Below the pieces are notes generated by a model, which was not told the DNA's origin, searched no databases, and saw only the letters and a program-made list of their open reading frames with translations. Positions 22,423 through 35,514 of a stretch of 64,000 bases of DNA are shown piece after piece. The stretch spans positions 62,001 to 126,000 of the forward strand of contig JALMLS010000564.1 of NCBI GenBank assembly GCA_038496445.1, read 5' to 3'. The stretch is from Trichosphaerium sp. ATCC 40318 (taxonomy: Eukaryota; Discosea; Flabellinia; Trichosidae). The translations under genes were made by a program, and so were the position numbers. Within the stretch, counting starts at the first letter, position 1; every line of letters begins with the position of its first letter.

Positions 22423-24341
22423 ATGAAACGTGCTGCGCCAACGAAGGTTACAGCGCCCGTAGCTAAGAAACAAAAACTTCTTTCATTTGCACCGCTTTCT
22501 AAGACTGGTGGTACAGTTATTGGTGGTACCGTTACAACCGTAAGTAAGGAAAACGGCTCTTTATCAACAAACTCGACAGAAAGCACCGAAAAAAGACCGA
22601 CTGGCGTCACGACAATTGAAACAAACGGCGTATCAGGCTCTAAACTGGAAAATGGAAAAACGACCGACGTGAGCTTAACAAAGTCCGTAGAGAGCGTAGA
22701 TGACTCAAAATCAATAGACTCATCGCAAGGAGGAGAGAATATAACGATAAAAACGGAGAATAACAAAGTTATAAAGCCAAAAACTCAAGTCGAAGCAAAA
22801 ACTCAATGCGCAAAGGATATACAAGATATTATAATTAATATCGTATCTCCAGCGATATTATCACAGATAGTTCAATGCCTTATACTATCTGCATGTACAA
22901 TATGCCGTAAACGTGGTAAACTAGCTAATACATTAACATGCGACTCTGAGAAGTGTAAATCAAAGATCTTGGAGGATATACCTGGTCTTATAATTGATTC
23001 TCATGGTAAAACATGGATGGGACGTTATGTGCCTTTTGTACGTGATAAGATGGCTCCTTTCCCACCTAAGAAGTTGGCGGCTTGTTATAAGAAACTATCT
23101 AATCAGCTTCATGGTCCTTTTCTAAAGTCTATCATTGCAAGGACTTGTTTAAGTCATGGTAAAGAAGCACATTGTAGAGTTATAACAGAACATGGTAAAT
23201 TATCTTGTGGAGCGAATGCATGTCGACAGTATTCTAAGTATGTACCTGATCAGCTTGCTTTAATGATAAATGGTGCTCTTAAAAAGATTGACAGGGATAT
23301 TGCTGTTTTATTTCCACAGAAGGTACTTTGCCACTTTACATATAATCTCTTCACTCGTTATATTATTACTACTCTCTTCCCTCTTCTCTCTTCTATCTTG
23401 TCGTTTTTACAAATTGTTGTTGTACCTACAATCTCTTCATCTTCGAAACAAATACAACGCACTTACAACAAAAAAATTTCCGCATGAGTTGAAGTTTCTT
23501 CGTTGGTGATGTCTTCTTATATCATCGCTTTGTATATGCAATCTATCTTTGTAATATTATGGAGAAAAAACAAAAAGTAAATAATATCCTAGGGTGACAT
23601 TAGAGCAAGGGAGATAAGCAGTAGTCATCATGGCATTGGTAAAAAAGTACAACAGAAAAAGAGATCGTCACCCAACAGATCAACACATGAAACCAGTTCA
23701 CGGGTATCAAAGGAAGTCGAACACATGGTAAATAATCCTATCCACATTAATCACGTGGTTAAAACGTTATTCATTGTAAGTACTTATTATCTCTTTACAG
23801 CACAAACAGTTTTCTTCTTTGTTGCATGCGAAAAAGAATACAAGAAAGACAACTGAAGCTATTCTTATGGATAAGTTGAACGCAGCAAATGATGAGATTA
23901 TAGCATTAAAGGAGGTGTTAGATATGCATAAAAAACAGTCTGAGAGTTGGAAACAATCTCATGATTCTGTAAAACTGTTATTAGATAAAGAACGGCGGAC
24001 TGTTTCTTTATTGAAGAAAACGATTGCATCTAATGAAAGTACAATACAGAAACTTGAAAGAGAAAAAGCAGCGAATAAGAAGGCTATCAAGGAGGCTAAA
24101 AAACAAGCGGTATGTGTTATTTTTATGTTTCTCCATACCACCTCACTTTCAAGGTTTTACACTCACTTTTTTTCGGACCCACGTGCTTAGTGAATCTTAG
24201 TTTTTTCTTCTTTTTTTTTTTTGTTTTATTTTTTGTTTTCTTGAAATGTTCTTGAAACTGACGGAGTTTTTGTTGCTACAGAAGCTTGAAGAAACAGAAA
24301 CCAATAACGAAGCTCCAATGCCTTCTTACACGTGGTTGTAA
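22423..24341 (+). CDS. Cys-rich, coiled-coil nuclear-type protein, family not recognised
   Basis: Starts MKRAAPTKVTAPVAKKQKLL, a Lys/Arg-rich nuclear-signal-like N-terminus, then a Ser/Thr-rich disordered region to about residue 130. A Cys-rich domain follows (CTICRKRGKLANTLTCDSEK; CLSHGKEAHCRVITEHGKLS; CGANACRQYSKY) with at least nine Cys/His residues that could bind zinc. Later exons give a basic linker (KKVQQKKRSSPNRST) and a long coiled coil (MDKLNAANDEIIALKEVLDM; ESTIQKLEREKAANKKAIKE). It ends TNNEAPMPSYTWL at TAA 24339-24341; the frame beyond has no TGA for over 120 codons but reads as noncoding. An in-frame ATG at 22318 would add 35 residues. The intron after 23322 is about 270 nt, the longest inferred in this half. 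Confidence 0.68.
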
Positions 24342-24678
24342 ATAATATGGGAACTGTATATTGTAAGCTGTAGGAGGCTTGTTGCTTGTTAAACAAAGTT
24401 TGGTAGAAAAAAAAAAACCTAGACAAAGAAAATAAATTTGCGCTACAGTGGTATGTATACTTGTATAAGTTTCTTGTAGATAACATCCCCCACCCATTGT
24501 TTGATTCAGTGTAATTTTAAAGCGATAATGAAATACGACTTATTTATAGTGGAAAATCGATAAAAAAAGGACAAAGCCACTATTTCCTCGTTTTGTACAT
24601 TGCGTTTTACAAGCAATTTTTTTATCGCTAACCCCGGTTAAATCCTTCGTGTAAAGTAGTTTTTAAGAGCTGACAAGG
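24342..24678. other. Convergent 3' region
   Basis: 337 bp between the coiled-coil gene (plus) and array copy 1 (minus). AT-rich with a poly(A) run at 24409-24418; no additional gene seen. Confidence 0.4.
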
Positions 24679-27067
24679 TCACATTGGATTCTAGAACCAT
24701 GCCAGTGTCGGTTAACTGCTGGAGTATTTTTGAAATATGGGTTTATTGAATGTACACGAATAAAATAAAATGATCACTTGTAAACGTTTAAAAGCTATTT
24801 TTACATTGCCTTTTAAATGACAGATTTTCCGTTCTTTTTATTACGTTTTCTTCTGTTGAATGGCATTAGCCTATTTCTCCATGATTCTTTTGAAAATACA
24901 AGAACTACAAACAACAGAGCAACCTAACACTCCAGTTAATACACTGGTGTCATAATTAGAGGAGTGTACCATGACAACGCCAGCGACAACAATACCAGCA
25001 ATGATTCCAACATTGCTATTGTTGGACTGATGGTTACATTCATCTTTGAGCGAAAACACTATACTCAGCCTGTTGCAAGGATTAGTATGTTTACTACACA
25101 AGTGTTTTCATTGTGCTTTAGTACTTTTCTTGTGATAATTGTTGTTGGGTGCTAAAACAATCTTTGGTGCCACTCACAGAAGTGGCTTCACCAATGATAC
25201 AAGGTGATTGAATCGCAACTACCTTGTTTTTATCTATGTGATCTATATTGCTAACGTTGATATCGAATGAGCTTCCTTTTTCGAAGTTCACACAGCCTAA
25301 CAGCCAGTGAATACAGCTGGTAGATTTCAGAGTATGTGTACCTGTAACAATGAGAGTATTGTTGTTTGTCAAACTGAGTGACACATTACCCTTGTTTGTG
25401 AAGTTACCGGTAATTGTCACAGCGTCAGTTATTATCACTGGGGCAACGATTATTGTGTCGTTCATAAAAACACAACGTTGTTGCCCTGGAAGCCCACAAG
25501 ACAAGCAATCTTCTTTGTCGCATATTACTAATGAAGTATTAGTTCCATCCAATGGACAATGGCATACCGGGAGTTGTATCAACAGGCGGAGGTGATGGAA
25601 AAGTATCAATAGGCGGAAGTGATGTAGATGTATCAACAGGTGGAGTCGATAACTGTGTTGGTGCGCCATTTCCAAAACACGGTAAGGAGATGAACTCCTC
25701 ATACGAACTAAGCGGAACTAACAGGTATTAGCAGTATACCATACGCAACATGCGTACTATCACAACAAGAACCTGTTTCACCGCAGGTGAAACTTGTGTT
25801 ATCTAGATGCAATGAGTGCTAGGGCTTGTTTTGTAAGTACTTGTTAAAACGCACGTGCTATGCAAGAATGACCACAATCGCAGGTGTTTTCAAGATATAG
25901 CGTAGAGTTACAGTCATAGTTATTCGACGTGTTGTGTCCAAAGTAGGAACCTCTACCAAAGTGTTAGTGGTGCCAACACTGTATTATTTTTAAAGGTACT
26001 TTATTATTAGTGTAGACACAGCTATTGTTACTGGGCTATAAAATTGGTCAGATAAATGCGTTCAATGCGAAGTACCTTGCACATAGGTTGTTCTGAAAGA
26101 AAGAACTAGATATATTTACAGGTGAATCGAAGTCAATCAAACAACCTACCATTTGTCAACAAAAATTAACAAGGGAGAAAATGGGTATCCTGAAAGGTTT
26201 ACCTCCGTCATTGCTACTGTCAACTGTATTATCTACAAACGAGCAGTTTTTGATTACCACTTCCTTTACAAAGAGTAAGAACTATGAAAGATGTACCTAG
26301 TACATACACTAAAACCACCAAATAATCTTCGTTCTACATTGTTTACAGTGAGTTCATTACATTTTGAAAAAAAGATCAGTACCTCTAAGGATAGATTTAT
26401 AAAACGTAACAGTATTGTTAATTGATTGAACTCTTTCAATTGTCACGTGGTCACTATGTAAATGGTATTTTCAGAAAAAGTGATCTTACTTTCTGGAATA
26501 GTATTTTGGCGTACCATTCAACAAGATCTAAGGTGCTATCAGCGCCTGTGAACACTACGTTACTACAAGTCATTGTTAGCGTGATATCTTGTTTCCCTCT
26601 CTTACTCCAAATGCAAAGAAAGCGCCCCTGTGACATCCATAGAGCACGATGAAAAGACAACTCCTCGTAAGGTAATATTCTTTCCATTTGCCTGTATTTC
26701 GAGAAGATTCTTGTCACTTATATGAGGGGCTAAGACTGTATTGCTACCTTGATTTTTTTGCGTCAGATAACTACTCCGAATCTTTCGGCGTACCTTCAAT
26801 TACAATATTGTTTTGAATGTTTATGACATCAGAGGTATTTGTGATGCTAAAGGTCATTGTTTCGTTCAAAAAAAGTATGTTTGCGTTCAAGGTGAGGTAG
26901 CAACTGAATATATTACCACATGGATGCGCTGGTGAAGTGTGAACTACAATAAATTCTTTGTCAAAAAAAAAAGAACGAAGCCTGAGTTTACCTGTAAGAC
27001 AGTTTGTTTGAGTCATCAGTACGCTACATATGACACAGAAAACAAGGTTGAGTAAGCTTTTGTACAT
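24679..27067 (-). CDS. Beta-helix membrane protein, array copy 1
   Basis: First-position copy of the tandem family. Signal peptide MYKSLLNLVFCVICSVLMTQ, then the family marker C-x(4)-CYL (HPCGNIFSCYLTLN), beta-helix rungs (ITNTSDVINIQNNIVIEG), a stalk with ITGNFTNKGNVSLSLTNNNT, a Cys-containing juxtamembrane domain (IQSPCIIGEATSVSGTKDCF), FSLKDECN, one membrane helix (GIIAGIVVAGVVMV), and a cytosolic tail CIFKRIMEK. At 24871-24873 the tail has TAG where other copies have CAA, then ANAIQQKKT. No function is known; the architecture (signal, beta-helix, single helix, short basic tail) suggests a cell-surface adhesin or receptor. The 3' end could be TGA 24679-24681 or an earlier TAR. At least eight exons. 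Confidence 0.78.
24871..24873 (-). other. TAG aligned to CAA (Gln) of paralogues
   Basis: Copy 1 reads RIMEK-TAG-ANAIQQKK. Copies 4 and 5 read RIVEK-CAA-GHAF and KIVEK-CAA-DHAFQ; copies 2, 3 and 7 have TAA at this column. Confidence 0.88.
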
Positions 27068-27666
27068 TTTACACTTTTTGTAGTATTAAACACGTGATGA
27101 TTGTATTCGAAATGACTGTGATAAAGGCCTTGTGGTTAAGCAAAGGATGTAAATAAAATTTAGCTTTCTTCGGATTTTATGGTCAAATAAATTTTGAGAC
27201 TCAAATACAAAAGTCACGTGATACAAGCCTTTGTAGCCGTTTTTATTAACATAGATCCATTGAAATCGGGCGGGAAGCGGTAAAGCGCTTTCATTCTATT
27301 CCATGAATTTCGTAATAGTCTTTTCTAATCAAACCGATAAAACAGATCATTGAATGTCCCATAATATTATGGGAAAGGCACGAACTACAAGATGCAAGGT
27401 AATCTGTGGTACTAGAAAGGCCTTAAGGTTGCATTCAATACTATAGGAATGAGCCTTACAATGTAACTAATGCTTTTACTACCTCCACATTCCCAGTAAA
27501 ACAGGAATGCTATTCACTCGGAATTTTTACCACTTGTCTTTAAACAACGTTTATAGATAAACAGCGTTGTAAATAATTGGTAAGGTGGTACGGTATAGAT
27601 TTATTTGTGGGGAATGTATTGCAAGTTTCGGTACAAAACATCACTTAATATGCAGGATGTTTTTTG
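27068..27666. promoter_or_regulatory. Spacer between array copies 1 and 2, with two CACGTG sites
   Basis: CACGTGAT lies at 27091-27098, 24 bp upstream of the copy 1 ATG, and GTCACGTGAT at 27213-27222. The remainder is AT-rich without a coding pattern. Confidence 0.5.
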
Positions 27667-29952
27667 TCATGACCTTTTCTGTTGTAGGGCATGATCTTAT
27701 TTCTCCATGATGCTATCGAAAATATAGCAACCAAGACCACTACTGCAATCTTAACACAAACAATTAACAATAGAGGAGGTACAAGCATTAATAAAACTGT
27801 AGACATTAATGTCTCTGGTGTACCAATATGATGACAGCAACAATGATTCCAAAAACAATACCAAGGGTGTTATTATCGGACTGGTCTTTACATGCGTCTT
27901 TGAGTAAAAAAACAATACTCAGTCTACGAAAGTAGTTGTTACGTATGTGCGGTTGTAGCGACTTTGCTTACTTGTCTTCGGACTGCAGTTTAGTGTTGAA
28001 GCAATCTTTGGTACCGCTTATAGAGAAGACGCCATCGTCGATGCATGGTGATTGAATGACATCGACCTCTTTTCCATCCACGTGATCAACATTGGCAACG
28101 TTGATATCGAAAGAGCTACCGTTTTCAAAAGTCACACAGCCTTCTTAAAGTCACGTAAACTCTTGTTAGATTGATCGTACCTTTGACATTGAGTGTGTTG
28201 TTATTTGTCAACTTGAAGATCACGTTGCCTCTGTTTGTAAAGTTACCATTAATAGACAAATTGTCCGATATGATTAGAACGCCATTGTTAACAATACTGT
28301 TATTAACAGCGCAGGGCTCTTGAGGAACAGGGCATATCAAACAATCTTCCTCTTCACATATCACTATGCTTTGTGTAAGTTGTACAGGTGCTGTATTAGA
28401 GTACATGTATTATTATTGGGAAGTGGTTGTGACACAAGCGTTGGTGGTTCAGATGGGGGTGGTATCAAGCATGGATATTTGGATACAAAGTCTTCAAACG
28501 ATGCTGGCTCGTCTACCAAGGTGGTTTTTAGCTTTTATTGTAATACGTATTCATACTTACCCTCACAACAGTCATTGGTGGATACACAAATAAAATTGTT
28601 TATGGTGCTACTAAGTTTGTTTAGATAGTAAAGTGGGAACGGCAGAATTGCTACTCACCATATTCTTGTGTTATTAGTACAATCGCAGTTATCTATGTCT
28701 AATGTGGAACAGCTATAGTAATTTGTATGTTGTATCCTACTTCCAAAGAAAGAGCTTCTTAACAAAAAACAAATGAGTTGAACAAGCACTTTATGATTAT
28801 TGATTGTGGTTTGTTGTACTGTATGGTAAGGTTTCCGGAAAGTATTGCATCATTCGTTTGACTAACAATACAACAAAAAAAGTAAGGAATTAAAACACGT
28901 GTTGTACTGTTACCACTCTGAGCATCCGTTGTCCTGAAAGTAAGTATTTAATATATCAAGAGGTGAACTTACATCAATCAACCACCCTATATTTATCAAC
29001 GATAAATCAATAAAACTTGTGTACCTGTTTTAAGTGAATTAATTAGTGTGTTATTAGTAAAAGAACAATCTTTGATTACCACCTCCTAAACGAAAATTAT
29101 GAAAAAACTCCGAAAGGCAGAGCACGTGCTTGTGTTGTATTAGTGCTTATACCTAACTAAAATTAGTGTTCAAAATGAGTTAGAACATTCAAACAATGAC
29201 GTACCTCTAATCAAATTATCAGTAATAGTATTTTTAGTGAAATGGCTATCAACAATAACAACTGCTCTTATGTCCTGGAAAAAAAGACCACACTCTGTAC
29301 TAGATTGAATTGTGTTTTCTCTAAATTGTACTCTTTCAAGGAGCAAGTGATCACTACGTAGTTTGTTATTCTTTTAAAAATTCGCAAGATATACTACCGC
29401 ACCAGAACGTGACATGCAAGATGTTGCATAAGTCTGTGTTGTTGAAAAATATGGTGTCCCTTGAAAGATTTAGTTCAGTTTTTATTTTTTTTTTTTCAAT
29501 CGTACTGTAGGTGTAGTGACACGTTTGAAATTACAACAGAGCACTCTGAAAACGCAATACCGATGATAGATAACTTTACATTAGCGTCTCCATTAATTAG
29601 AAGCTGATTGACGCCGGCTGCTGGGATAACTTCTGTTGAGTTACCTATTAAAATGGTTCAGTTAAAAGTTCTTGGGTGGGGTAACAATTGCCAATACCTG
29701 TAATAGTGAGGTTTCTTTGCATAGTTACATCTCCATGCGTTACATTTGCGAGGATGTGGCTTATTGTATTGTTTAAAATAATCTCTTTAGCGTCTAAATA
29801 GAGGTAACAAGCGACGACATTACCGCAGTCGTGCTCTATTGAAGTATGAACTAGTGGGCGTAAGTTTCAGCAGAGTCACTTCTATTACCTGTAGTGCAGT
29901 GAGATGACGCAATAATCAAGCACATAGTAATAAAAAAAAGAAGCTCGAACAT
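27667..29952 (-). CDS. Beta-helix membrane protein, array copy 2
   Basis: Signal peptide MFELLFFITMCLIIASSHCT from ATG 29952; a CACGTG lies 16 bp upstream. The marker is DCGNVVACYLYLDAKEIILN. Helix rungs and a Cys-rich middle follow, then the stalk (NGNFTNRGNVIFKLTNNNTL), the conserved GSSFDIN/DVIQSPCIDD segment with CF, and an odd membrane region. The tail reads DSIMEK-TAA-DHALQQKRS and ends at TGA 27667-27669; TAA sits at the Gln column. Exons in the middle (28.4-29.4 kb) are short and I did not resolve them all. It is more diverged than copies 8-10 and could have lost some rungs. Confidence 0.72.
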
Positions 29953-30349
29953 ATTTGTGTGCACGGTCACGTGCTAATAAAAGTTAATGTAAGGAATAAT
30001 TAAGGTAGCGCGGAAAGTTTTTTTCCCCGCCTTTTTTGTGCACATTGTGAGTCTATTTACTTTTCAACTAGCTAGGCGAGCTTGAGTCTTTGTATTAAAA
30101 TAAAAATGTCTCACGTGCGTAAGTATGAGCGAAAGCCCAGACGCAACAATATTCCTAAAAAAGGCTCAAGGCACTACATTCAGCACACTATTATCATCCA
30201 GGTATTCAAGATACTGCAGGTAAAATTTACCTGGAGATCATTTCTTGCTGCCAGTCTTTATTGTTATGACATGGTCATAAAGCGATCCTCCCTGGTTGTG
30301 AATGGTGAGCAGTTATAGCCATAAAAAGTGGACGTTTTATGTAACGCGT
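29953..30349. other. Spacer between copies 2 and 3
   Basis: Holds CACGTG at 30112-30117 and a short plus-strand ORF from about 30106 (MSHVRKYERKPRRNNIPKKG) that is strongly basic. It has no family match and may be chance. Confidence 0.35.
29968..29973. promoter_or_regulatory. CACGTG element, copy 2 promoter
   Basis: Perfect E-box palindrome 16 bp upstream of the start codon, preceded on the minus strand by AT-rich sequence. Confidence 0.5.
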
Positions 30350-32805
30350 TCACGTGGGTAACAACTCAGTTTATTTATAACAGGAAAAGTACTTGTGTAT
30401 CATATACTAGCGATATTGGTGCGTTCTTTCATGTGCTTCCTTCTGTTGAAAGGCATGATCTTATCTCTCCATGATTCTTTCGAAAATACGATAATCACAA
30501 ACAACACTGCAACCTTACAATACCAGTTAATTACAAGAGAACTTATGATTGCTTTAAATAAAAGAGAAACGCACTATGACAATGATTGCAACAATGATAC
30601 CAACGACAATTCCAACTGTGTTATTGCTGCTTTGGCTCTTGGATTGAGTATTGCATTCGTCTTTGAGTGAGAACAGTACACTTAGCCTATACAAGCTCAA
30701 TGTAAGTTTAAAGTATCATTATACTTGTTTTGTTGTCTTCTTGGGTCAGCATTGAAGCATGGCTCGTTTCCAGTTATTGAAGTGATATCGCCACTGATAC
30801 AAGGTGATTGTATAGCAACCACATCATTCTTATCGACATTATCAACATCAGTAACATTGATTTCAAACGAACTTTCTTCTCCAAAGGCAAGGTTCATACA
30901 TCCTTTCAAAAGTTTGTGAGAAACAAGAGAAAATAGCTATTTGCTTACCTTGAACAATGAGAGGGTTGTCGTTTGTCAACTTAAATATAACATTGCCTCT
31001 GTTTGTAAAGTTGCCAGTTATCGTAACAGGTTCTGTTATTATCAGTTGGCCTACATTAAGAACGTTACTATTAAACACACATCGGTCTTGTTTAGGAGAA
31101 GAACACTCTAGACATCTATCATTTGAACATATAACTAGCATAAAGTTAGCAAAAATTGTCTCAACAAAATCGCAGTACTGGAATCACTTGGTTGTACACT
31201 TGGCTGTACGCTTGGCTGTGAACTAGGTCGGTTGTCTGGTGTTGTTGGCATTGTAAACATGGGCGATGTTATCAGTGGAGGTGTTATACATAGGTAAGAC
31301 GACGTAAATTCGTCATAAGAATTGAGCACAGCTAGCAAGACAATAAATTAACAGAAAAAAGTAAGGCATCTTACTGTTGCAACAACCCTCTGGATACATG
31401 TAACAATTATCACGTGTTATGTTATAGCCTAGTAATTATTAGTCTTCTTTGTTGGTTAAATACCTACTTTCAGAGCAAGAGTTGGTTTTGTTACCACAAT
31501 CGCAAGTGTCTTCCAAAGTTGTATTGCAAGCAAAGTTATACGAAGTATTAGAACCAAAGTAAGAGCTCCTAAACAAGTTAGCAACATAACAATAATCGTT
31601 TTTATGTACTGTATTGTGAGGTTCTGAGAATGTATTGTTACGGATTCTTCACTGTTAAGTGACACAGTAAGTAAGGACAGATTAAATTCGTCAAAGCTAA
31701 TTTTTACGTACTATGAACACTGGGTGTTTTGAAAGAAAGAGTTTGAAATAATTAATGGAGCTTCGAAGTTGATCAAGCACCCTGTTTTCAAGATTAAATA
31801 CATCAACAGTGTTACTAAGAATAACCTGTGCTTTGGCTGTCTGATATAAAATTATTTACAAACGAGCTATTGCTGATAACCACTGGCTTTGAGAAGAAGT
31901 TTAACAACAACAAGTAAGATGAATTAAAGTACCCTTTCAAAATCATGTATTCCTCCATCTAAGTAAGGAATCATATTAGCAAAGGAATAACAGTATTGGG
32001 GTTACCATAAATTAAGGCATAAGAATCTTCAAGGTTATTATCAATAAATTGGGTGTTAGAAATGTCAACTGTTTTTACGCTTTTTAGCTGAAGGCAACCT
32101 CCACCAAGTAGCGACAGCGTAGAAATAGAGTTTCCACGAAATTCCACATTGTTAATAATCACTTGATCGCTATAAATAGAGGTTCAGTAACATCCAGAAG
32201 ATACTTCCCTTGGATATTTACTTATTTCGTACCAGCTTTCAATGCTCAAGAGACTTGGACCAATGATCGCCGGATCTGAGGAGTAGTTTAGGAACTTAGT
32301 GTTTCTAAACAAATTGTAAACTTCGCGTTGATTATTTTTTGATGTGACGCCATACTGAATACTCAAAGATTTCAGCTCGGTAAAAACTAAAGAGCATGAT
32401 TTAAACGTGATGTCTGTAAGGACAAACGACATTCTTTCCCCGAAAATGGTGAGCGTATCATTGGCTCTGTTAAGTGGAACTACTGTAGCGTTATTACCTG
32501 AGTATAAGGGTAAGAAAACACGCTTTCTGTGATTGTTTAATTTGAACCAAAAGTAGAGCACCTATTAGGTTGAGGGTGGACGTTAGCGTTATGTTGTCGC
32601 GTGTAGTAAGGTAATACGTTGCGGTTGCGTTCAATACAATCTCGGGAGCGCCTGACGATAGGTAACAATGCAAGAAATTTCCACAAGGAGGAGCTGTAAA
32701 TAATTAAATTATGTTTGTACAGAAAAAGACTTGACCTGTTTGCGCATGTGATAGGATAAAGCAAATACAATAAAACTGGAGGATTTTGAACACGTGTTGG
32801 CGCAT
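30350..32805 (-). CDS. Beta-helix membrane protein, array copy 3
   Basis: ATG 32805 gives MRQHVFKILQFYCICFILSH, a signal peptide; the CACGTG at 32791-32796 falls inside these first codons instead of upstream as in copies 1, 2 and 4. Marker PCGNFLHCYLSSGAPEIVLN. Rungs include GVQFYLN-type strands and LGGGCLQLKSVKTVDISNTQ. The linker is Pro/Ser-rich (PSSQPSVQPSVQPSDSS). The stalk ITGNFTNRGNVIFKLTNDNP, the domain ENFSSFEINVTDVDNVDK-like with IQSPCISGDITSITG and CF, and the tail ERIMER-TAA-DHAFQQKEAH follow; a further TAG and TAA pass before TGA 30350-30352. The tail matches copy 4 after the TAA column (HERTHQ versus LERTQQ). Confidence 0.78.
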
Positions 32806-33095
32806 TATATGAAATGGGCTTTGAATATCAACGAACTGACTGGTTAAATATTATTTTTGGGTTTTAAGTGAATAAGGCTAAAACAAATAAAATGTGATTT
32901 CTTGTTGGTCAGCCCAAAGTTCACTAAACTGGTTTAGTTTTGTTGCATTGTTATTGAAAGGCTCAAAGACAGCTTGATATGATTACAAACTGACAGTGGA
33001 CTTATGAAACTATGCAGTCAAACCTTTGGGACCACAGTGACTTCATTTACAACTGGTGTTGTAAAAAGTGCGTGCTTTATTATCTTTTTATAAGA
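32806..33095. other. Spacer between copies 3 and 4
   Basis: 290 bp, AT-rich; no feature recognised. Confidence 0.35.
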
Positions 33096-35486
33096 TCATT
33101 CTAAGATAATTAAAGCTTCAAAGCGAATGCTTTGATTAGTGTTGATTGTAATTCTCATGTTTTTTTTGTTGCGTTTCATATAGCAACATTGTTGTGTTCT
33201 TTCAAGTGCTGTCTCCTGTTAAAAGGCATGACCTTGTTTCTCCACGATTCTTTTGAAAATACAACAACCACAAATAACACTGCAATCTTCAAAAGAAATA
33301 AGTTGTTGATAACCTTCATAAACTCGTACCAAGATGATGATGCCAGCGATGATTCCAAAAACAATACCCAAAGTATTGTTACTACTTTGGTTTTTTGATT
33401 GGTTGTTACATTCGTCTTTGAGTGAAAATAGAATACTCAACCTATGGTAGATGTTACTTAGATTGTGAATGACCTTAGCATACTTGTTGTTTTGAGAAAT
33501 TTGTTTTTCAGCATTGAAGCATGGTTCAGTGCCACTTATTGTAGTAGAACTTATGTCACCAGTAAAAGATTGAGATTGAATGGCTATAACCTCATTGTTA
33601 TCCACGTGATCAACATTGGCAACGTTAATAATGAAAGAACTCCCGGTTTCAAAGTTCATACTACCTTTAACGATGTGTTAAGCTAGCACTGATGTAGTGA
33701 TTTACCTTGAACAATGAAAGTGTTGCTTAGTGTTGAATTATTTATGAGCGTTAATATTGCACTGCCTCTGTTTGTGAAGTCGCCAGTTATCGTTATAGTA
33801 TCCATTAGAAGTAGTTGGCCAATGTTTAATACGTCTTTATCAATGATACAGCGCTGTTGAGAATCAGGACAAGACAGACAAGTTTCGCTAGAGCATGTTA
33901 TCACTGAAGAAGTAAAGTTAGTCTCAGCCAGTTTGAACAAAACATACACGATTGGTTTGAATTTGGTGGAGACATGGGCGCATTGGTAGTTGGCAACAAT
34001 GGTGTGCAACTACTGGCTAGAAACTCATCTATTGATGCAGGTTGATCTTTAAATATGTAAGAGTCTAGTACTTGGAAGCTAAGTGTACCGTTACAACATT
34101 CACTTAGGTCGATACAATCAGAAATAACACTAGTTCTATCTATGTTGGAGTGAGCTGTCTAAGGAAGTTATGTCATTTGAAACTCACCTGCGCAAGTGTT
34201 GTCACAGTCACAAATATCTTCAAGAAGTACTGTCATATTACAGGAGTAGTCAGTTGCTGTGTTGTTATTAAAATATGAGCGTCTCAAAAAAAAGTAAGCA
34301 AGGAGCGCCGTATTTAATTTATTTTAAGTGTACTGCATGTTTAGTCCTTGAGATACTATTGCTAATGCATACGGACTTTAAACAATTGTAAGGCAACTAA
34401 AGAATCACTTGTTTCGTACTCTGGGCATTGATTATTCTGAAAAAAACTATCTGAAATGTTCAATGGTGATTCTAATGTAATTAAACATCCTAACAATGTT
34501 AATCAACATTATCAATAATAGAAGAAGTCACCTTCGTCAAAGTTTGCAATTATGTTATTAATAAAGGAACAATTATGAAGTACCACCTCCTTGACAAAAG
34601 GTAAAGTTAAGGTTGAGAAAGTGATTATCTTTCACAAAGAATTTGCACCTGTATGTTCGGCTGTTCTGAAATGGCATTAATGAAAAAATCACTCTTTCAA
34701 AAGAAGAAAATAATGTACCTGAAATTGTAGGACCATTATTTAATTTGTTGTCTACAAATTGGGTATTGCTAATGCGTACGTGGGCAGTGCCTTGTATTCT
34801 GATACAACTGGCAGTACTGTTTAGTATATTTAGATAAAATTGTACTCCATTAAGTATCACGTGGTTGCTTTTAAAAAAGGTTAAGGATTTGTTTAATCAG
34901 ACACGTCAAACCATACCAGAAGTTGATACCCAACACATCTTTAGCACCCACATAGTCTGTAAATTTGATGTCCCTGAGTGCGGTTTAAAAAATAAAGATT
35001 GTGTTCTTAACGTACAAGAGGTTCAACGTTACAAAGGAAACACTTAAAGAGCATGACGAAAAAGAAATGCCTTCCATTGTCAACCTAATTGATTCGGTTG
35101 CGCCTGTAATTCCAATGAACGATCCCTGCAGTTGATTGTTGAGCCATTACCTACAATTATATTAGGCGGTCCTCCATATTAACGTGTAATTATGGAGTAA
35201 AGTGTGAGTAAATCGTACCAAAAATTGTTACGTTTCTTTTTAATGCGAATACCTCGTCTGCGGTACCATCAATGTACAGGACCATACTGTTGTTCAAAAT
35301 AAGTTCTGTAGCGTTCGTCATTAGGTAACAATGAAAGTCAGTGCCACATCCATGTGTTTCTGAAGGTCGAACTACGAATATCCATTACTCACACATAAAT
35401 TAATCGAAGGTACCTATTTCGCTATGCGATAACGTTATAGTAACGATAATAACGCAAGAAATTAGATAGAGCCCCATTCGTGCCAT
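33096..35486 (-). CDS. Beta-helix membrane protein, array copy 4
   Basis: ATG 35486 encodes MARMGLYLISCVIIVTITLS, a signal peptide, with CACGTG 29 bp upstream (35515-35520). Marker GCGTDFHCYLMTNATELILN. A rung exon reads SCIRIQGTAHVRISNTQFVD. A short Cys-rich module precedes a linker with PNSN-type residues. The stalk (ITGDFTNRGSAILTLINNST), FETGSSFIINVANVDHVDNN, TTISGTEPCFN, FSLKDECNNQSKNQSSNNTL and a clear membrane helix (GIVFGIIAGIIILV) follow. The tail reads KRIVEKQGHAF then TAA at 33219-33221 followed by QETALERTQQ; paralogues carry CAA/CAG at that TAA. It ends at TGA 33096-33098. The best-preserved 3' half for comparing copies. Confidence 0.82.
33219..33221 (-). other. TAA aligned to CAA/CAG (Gln) of paralogues
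   Basis: Copy 4 reads GHAF-TAA-QETALERTQ; copy 3 reads DHAF-CAA-QKEAHERTH; copy 5 has CAA, and copy 7 has CAG here. Conservation continues beyond the TAA. Confidence 0.9.
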
Positions 35487-35514
35487 TTGGTACAAAGCGA
35501 AAACATAATTAAAA

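Noticed and set aside
24900-26700. Array proteins as bacterial-type autotransporters
   Set aside because: They have eukaryotic signal peptides, introns, a single C-terminal membrane helix and no beta-barrel.
30106-30318. Small basic plus-strand ORF MSHVRKYERKPRRNN...
   Set aside because: No homology, lies in an array spacer; not enough support to call a gene.
33600-33612. CACGTG in array copy 4 as a regulatory site
   Set aside because: Here it is part of the conserved coding sequence VDHVDNN, so not counted as a promoter element.
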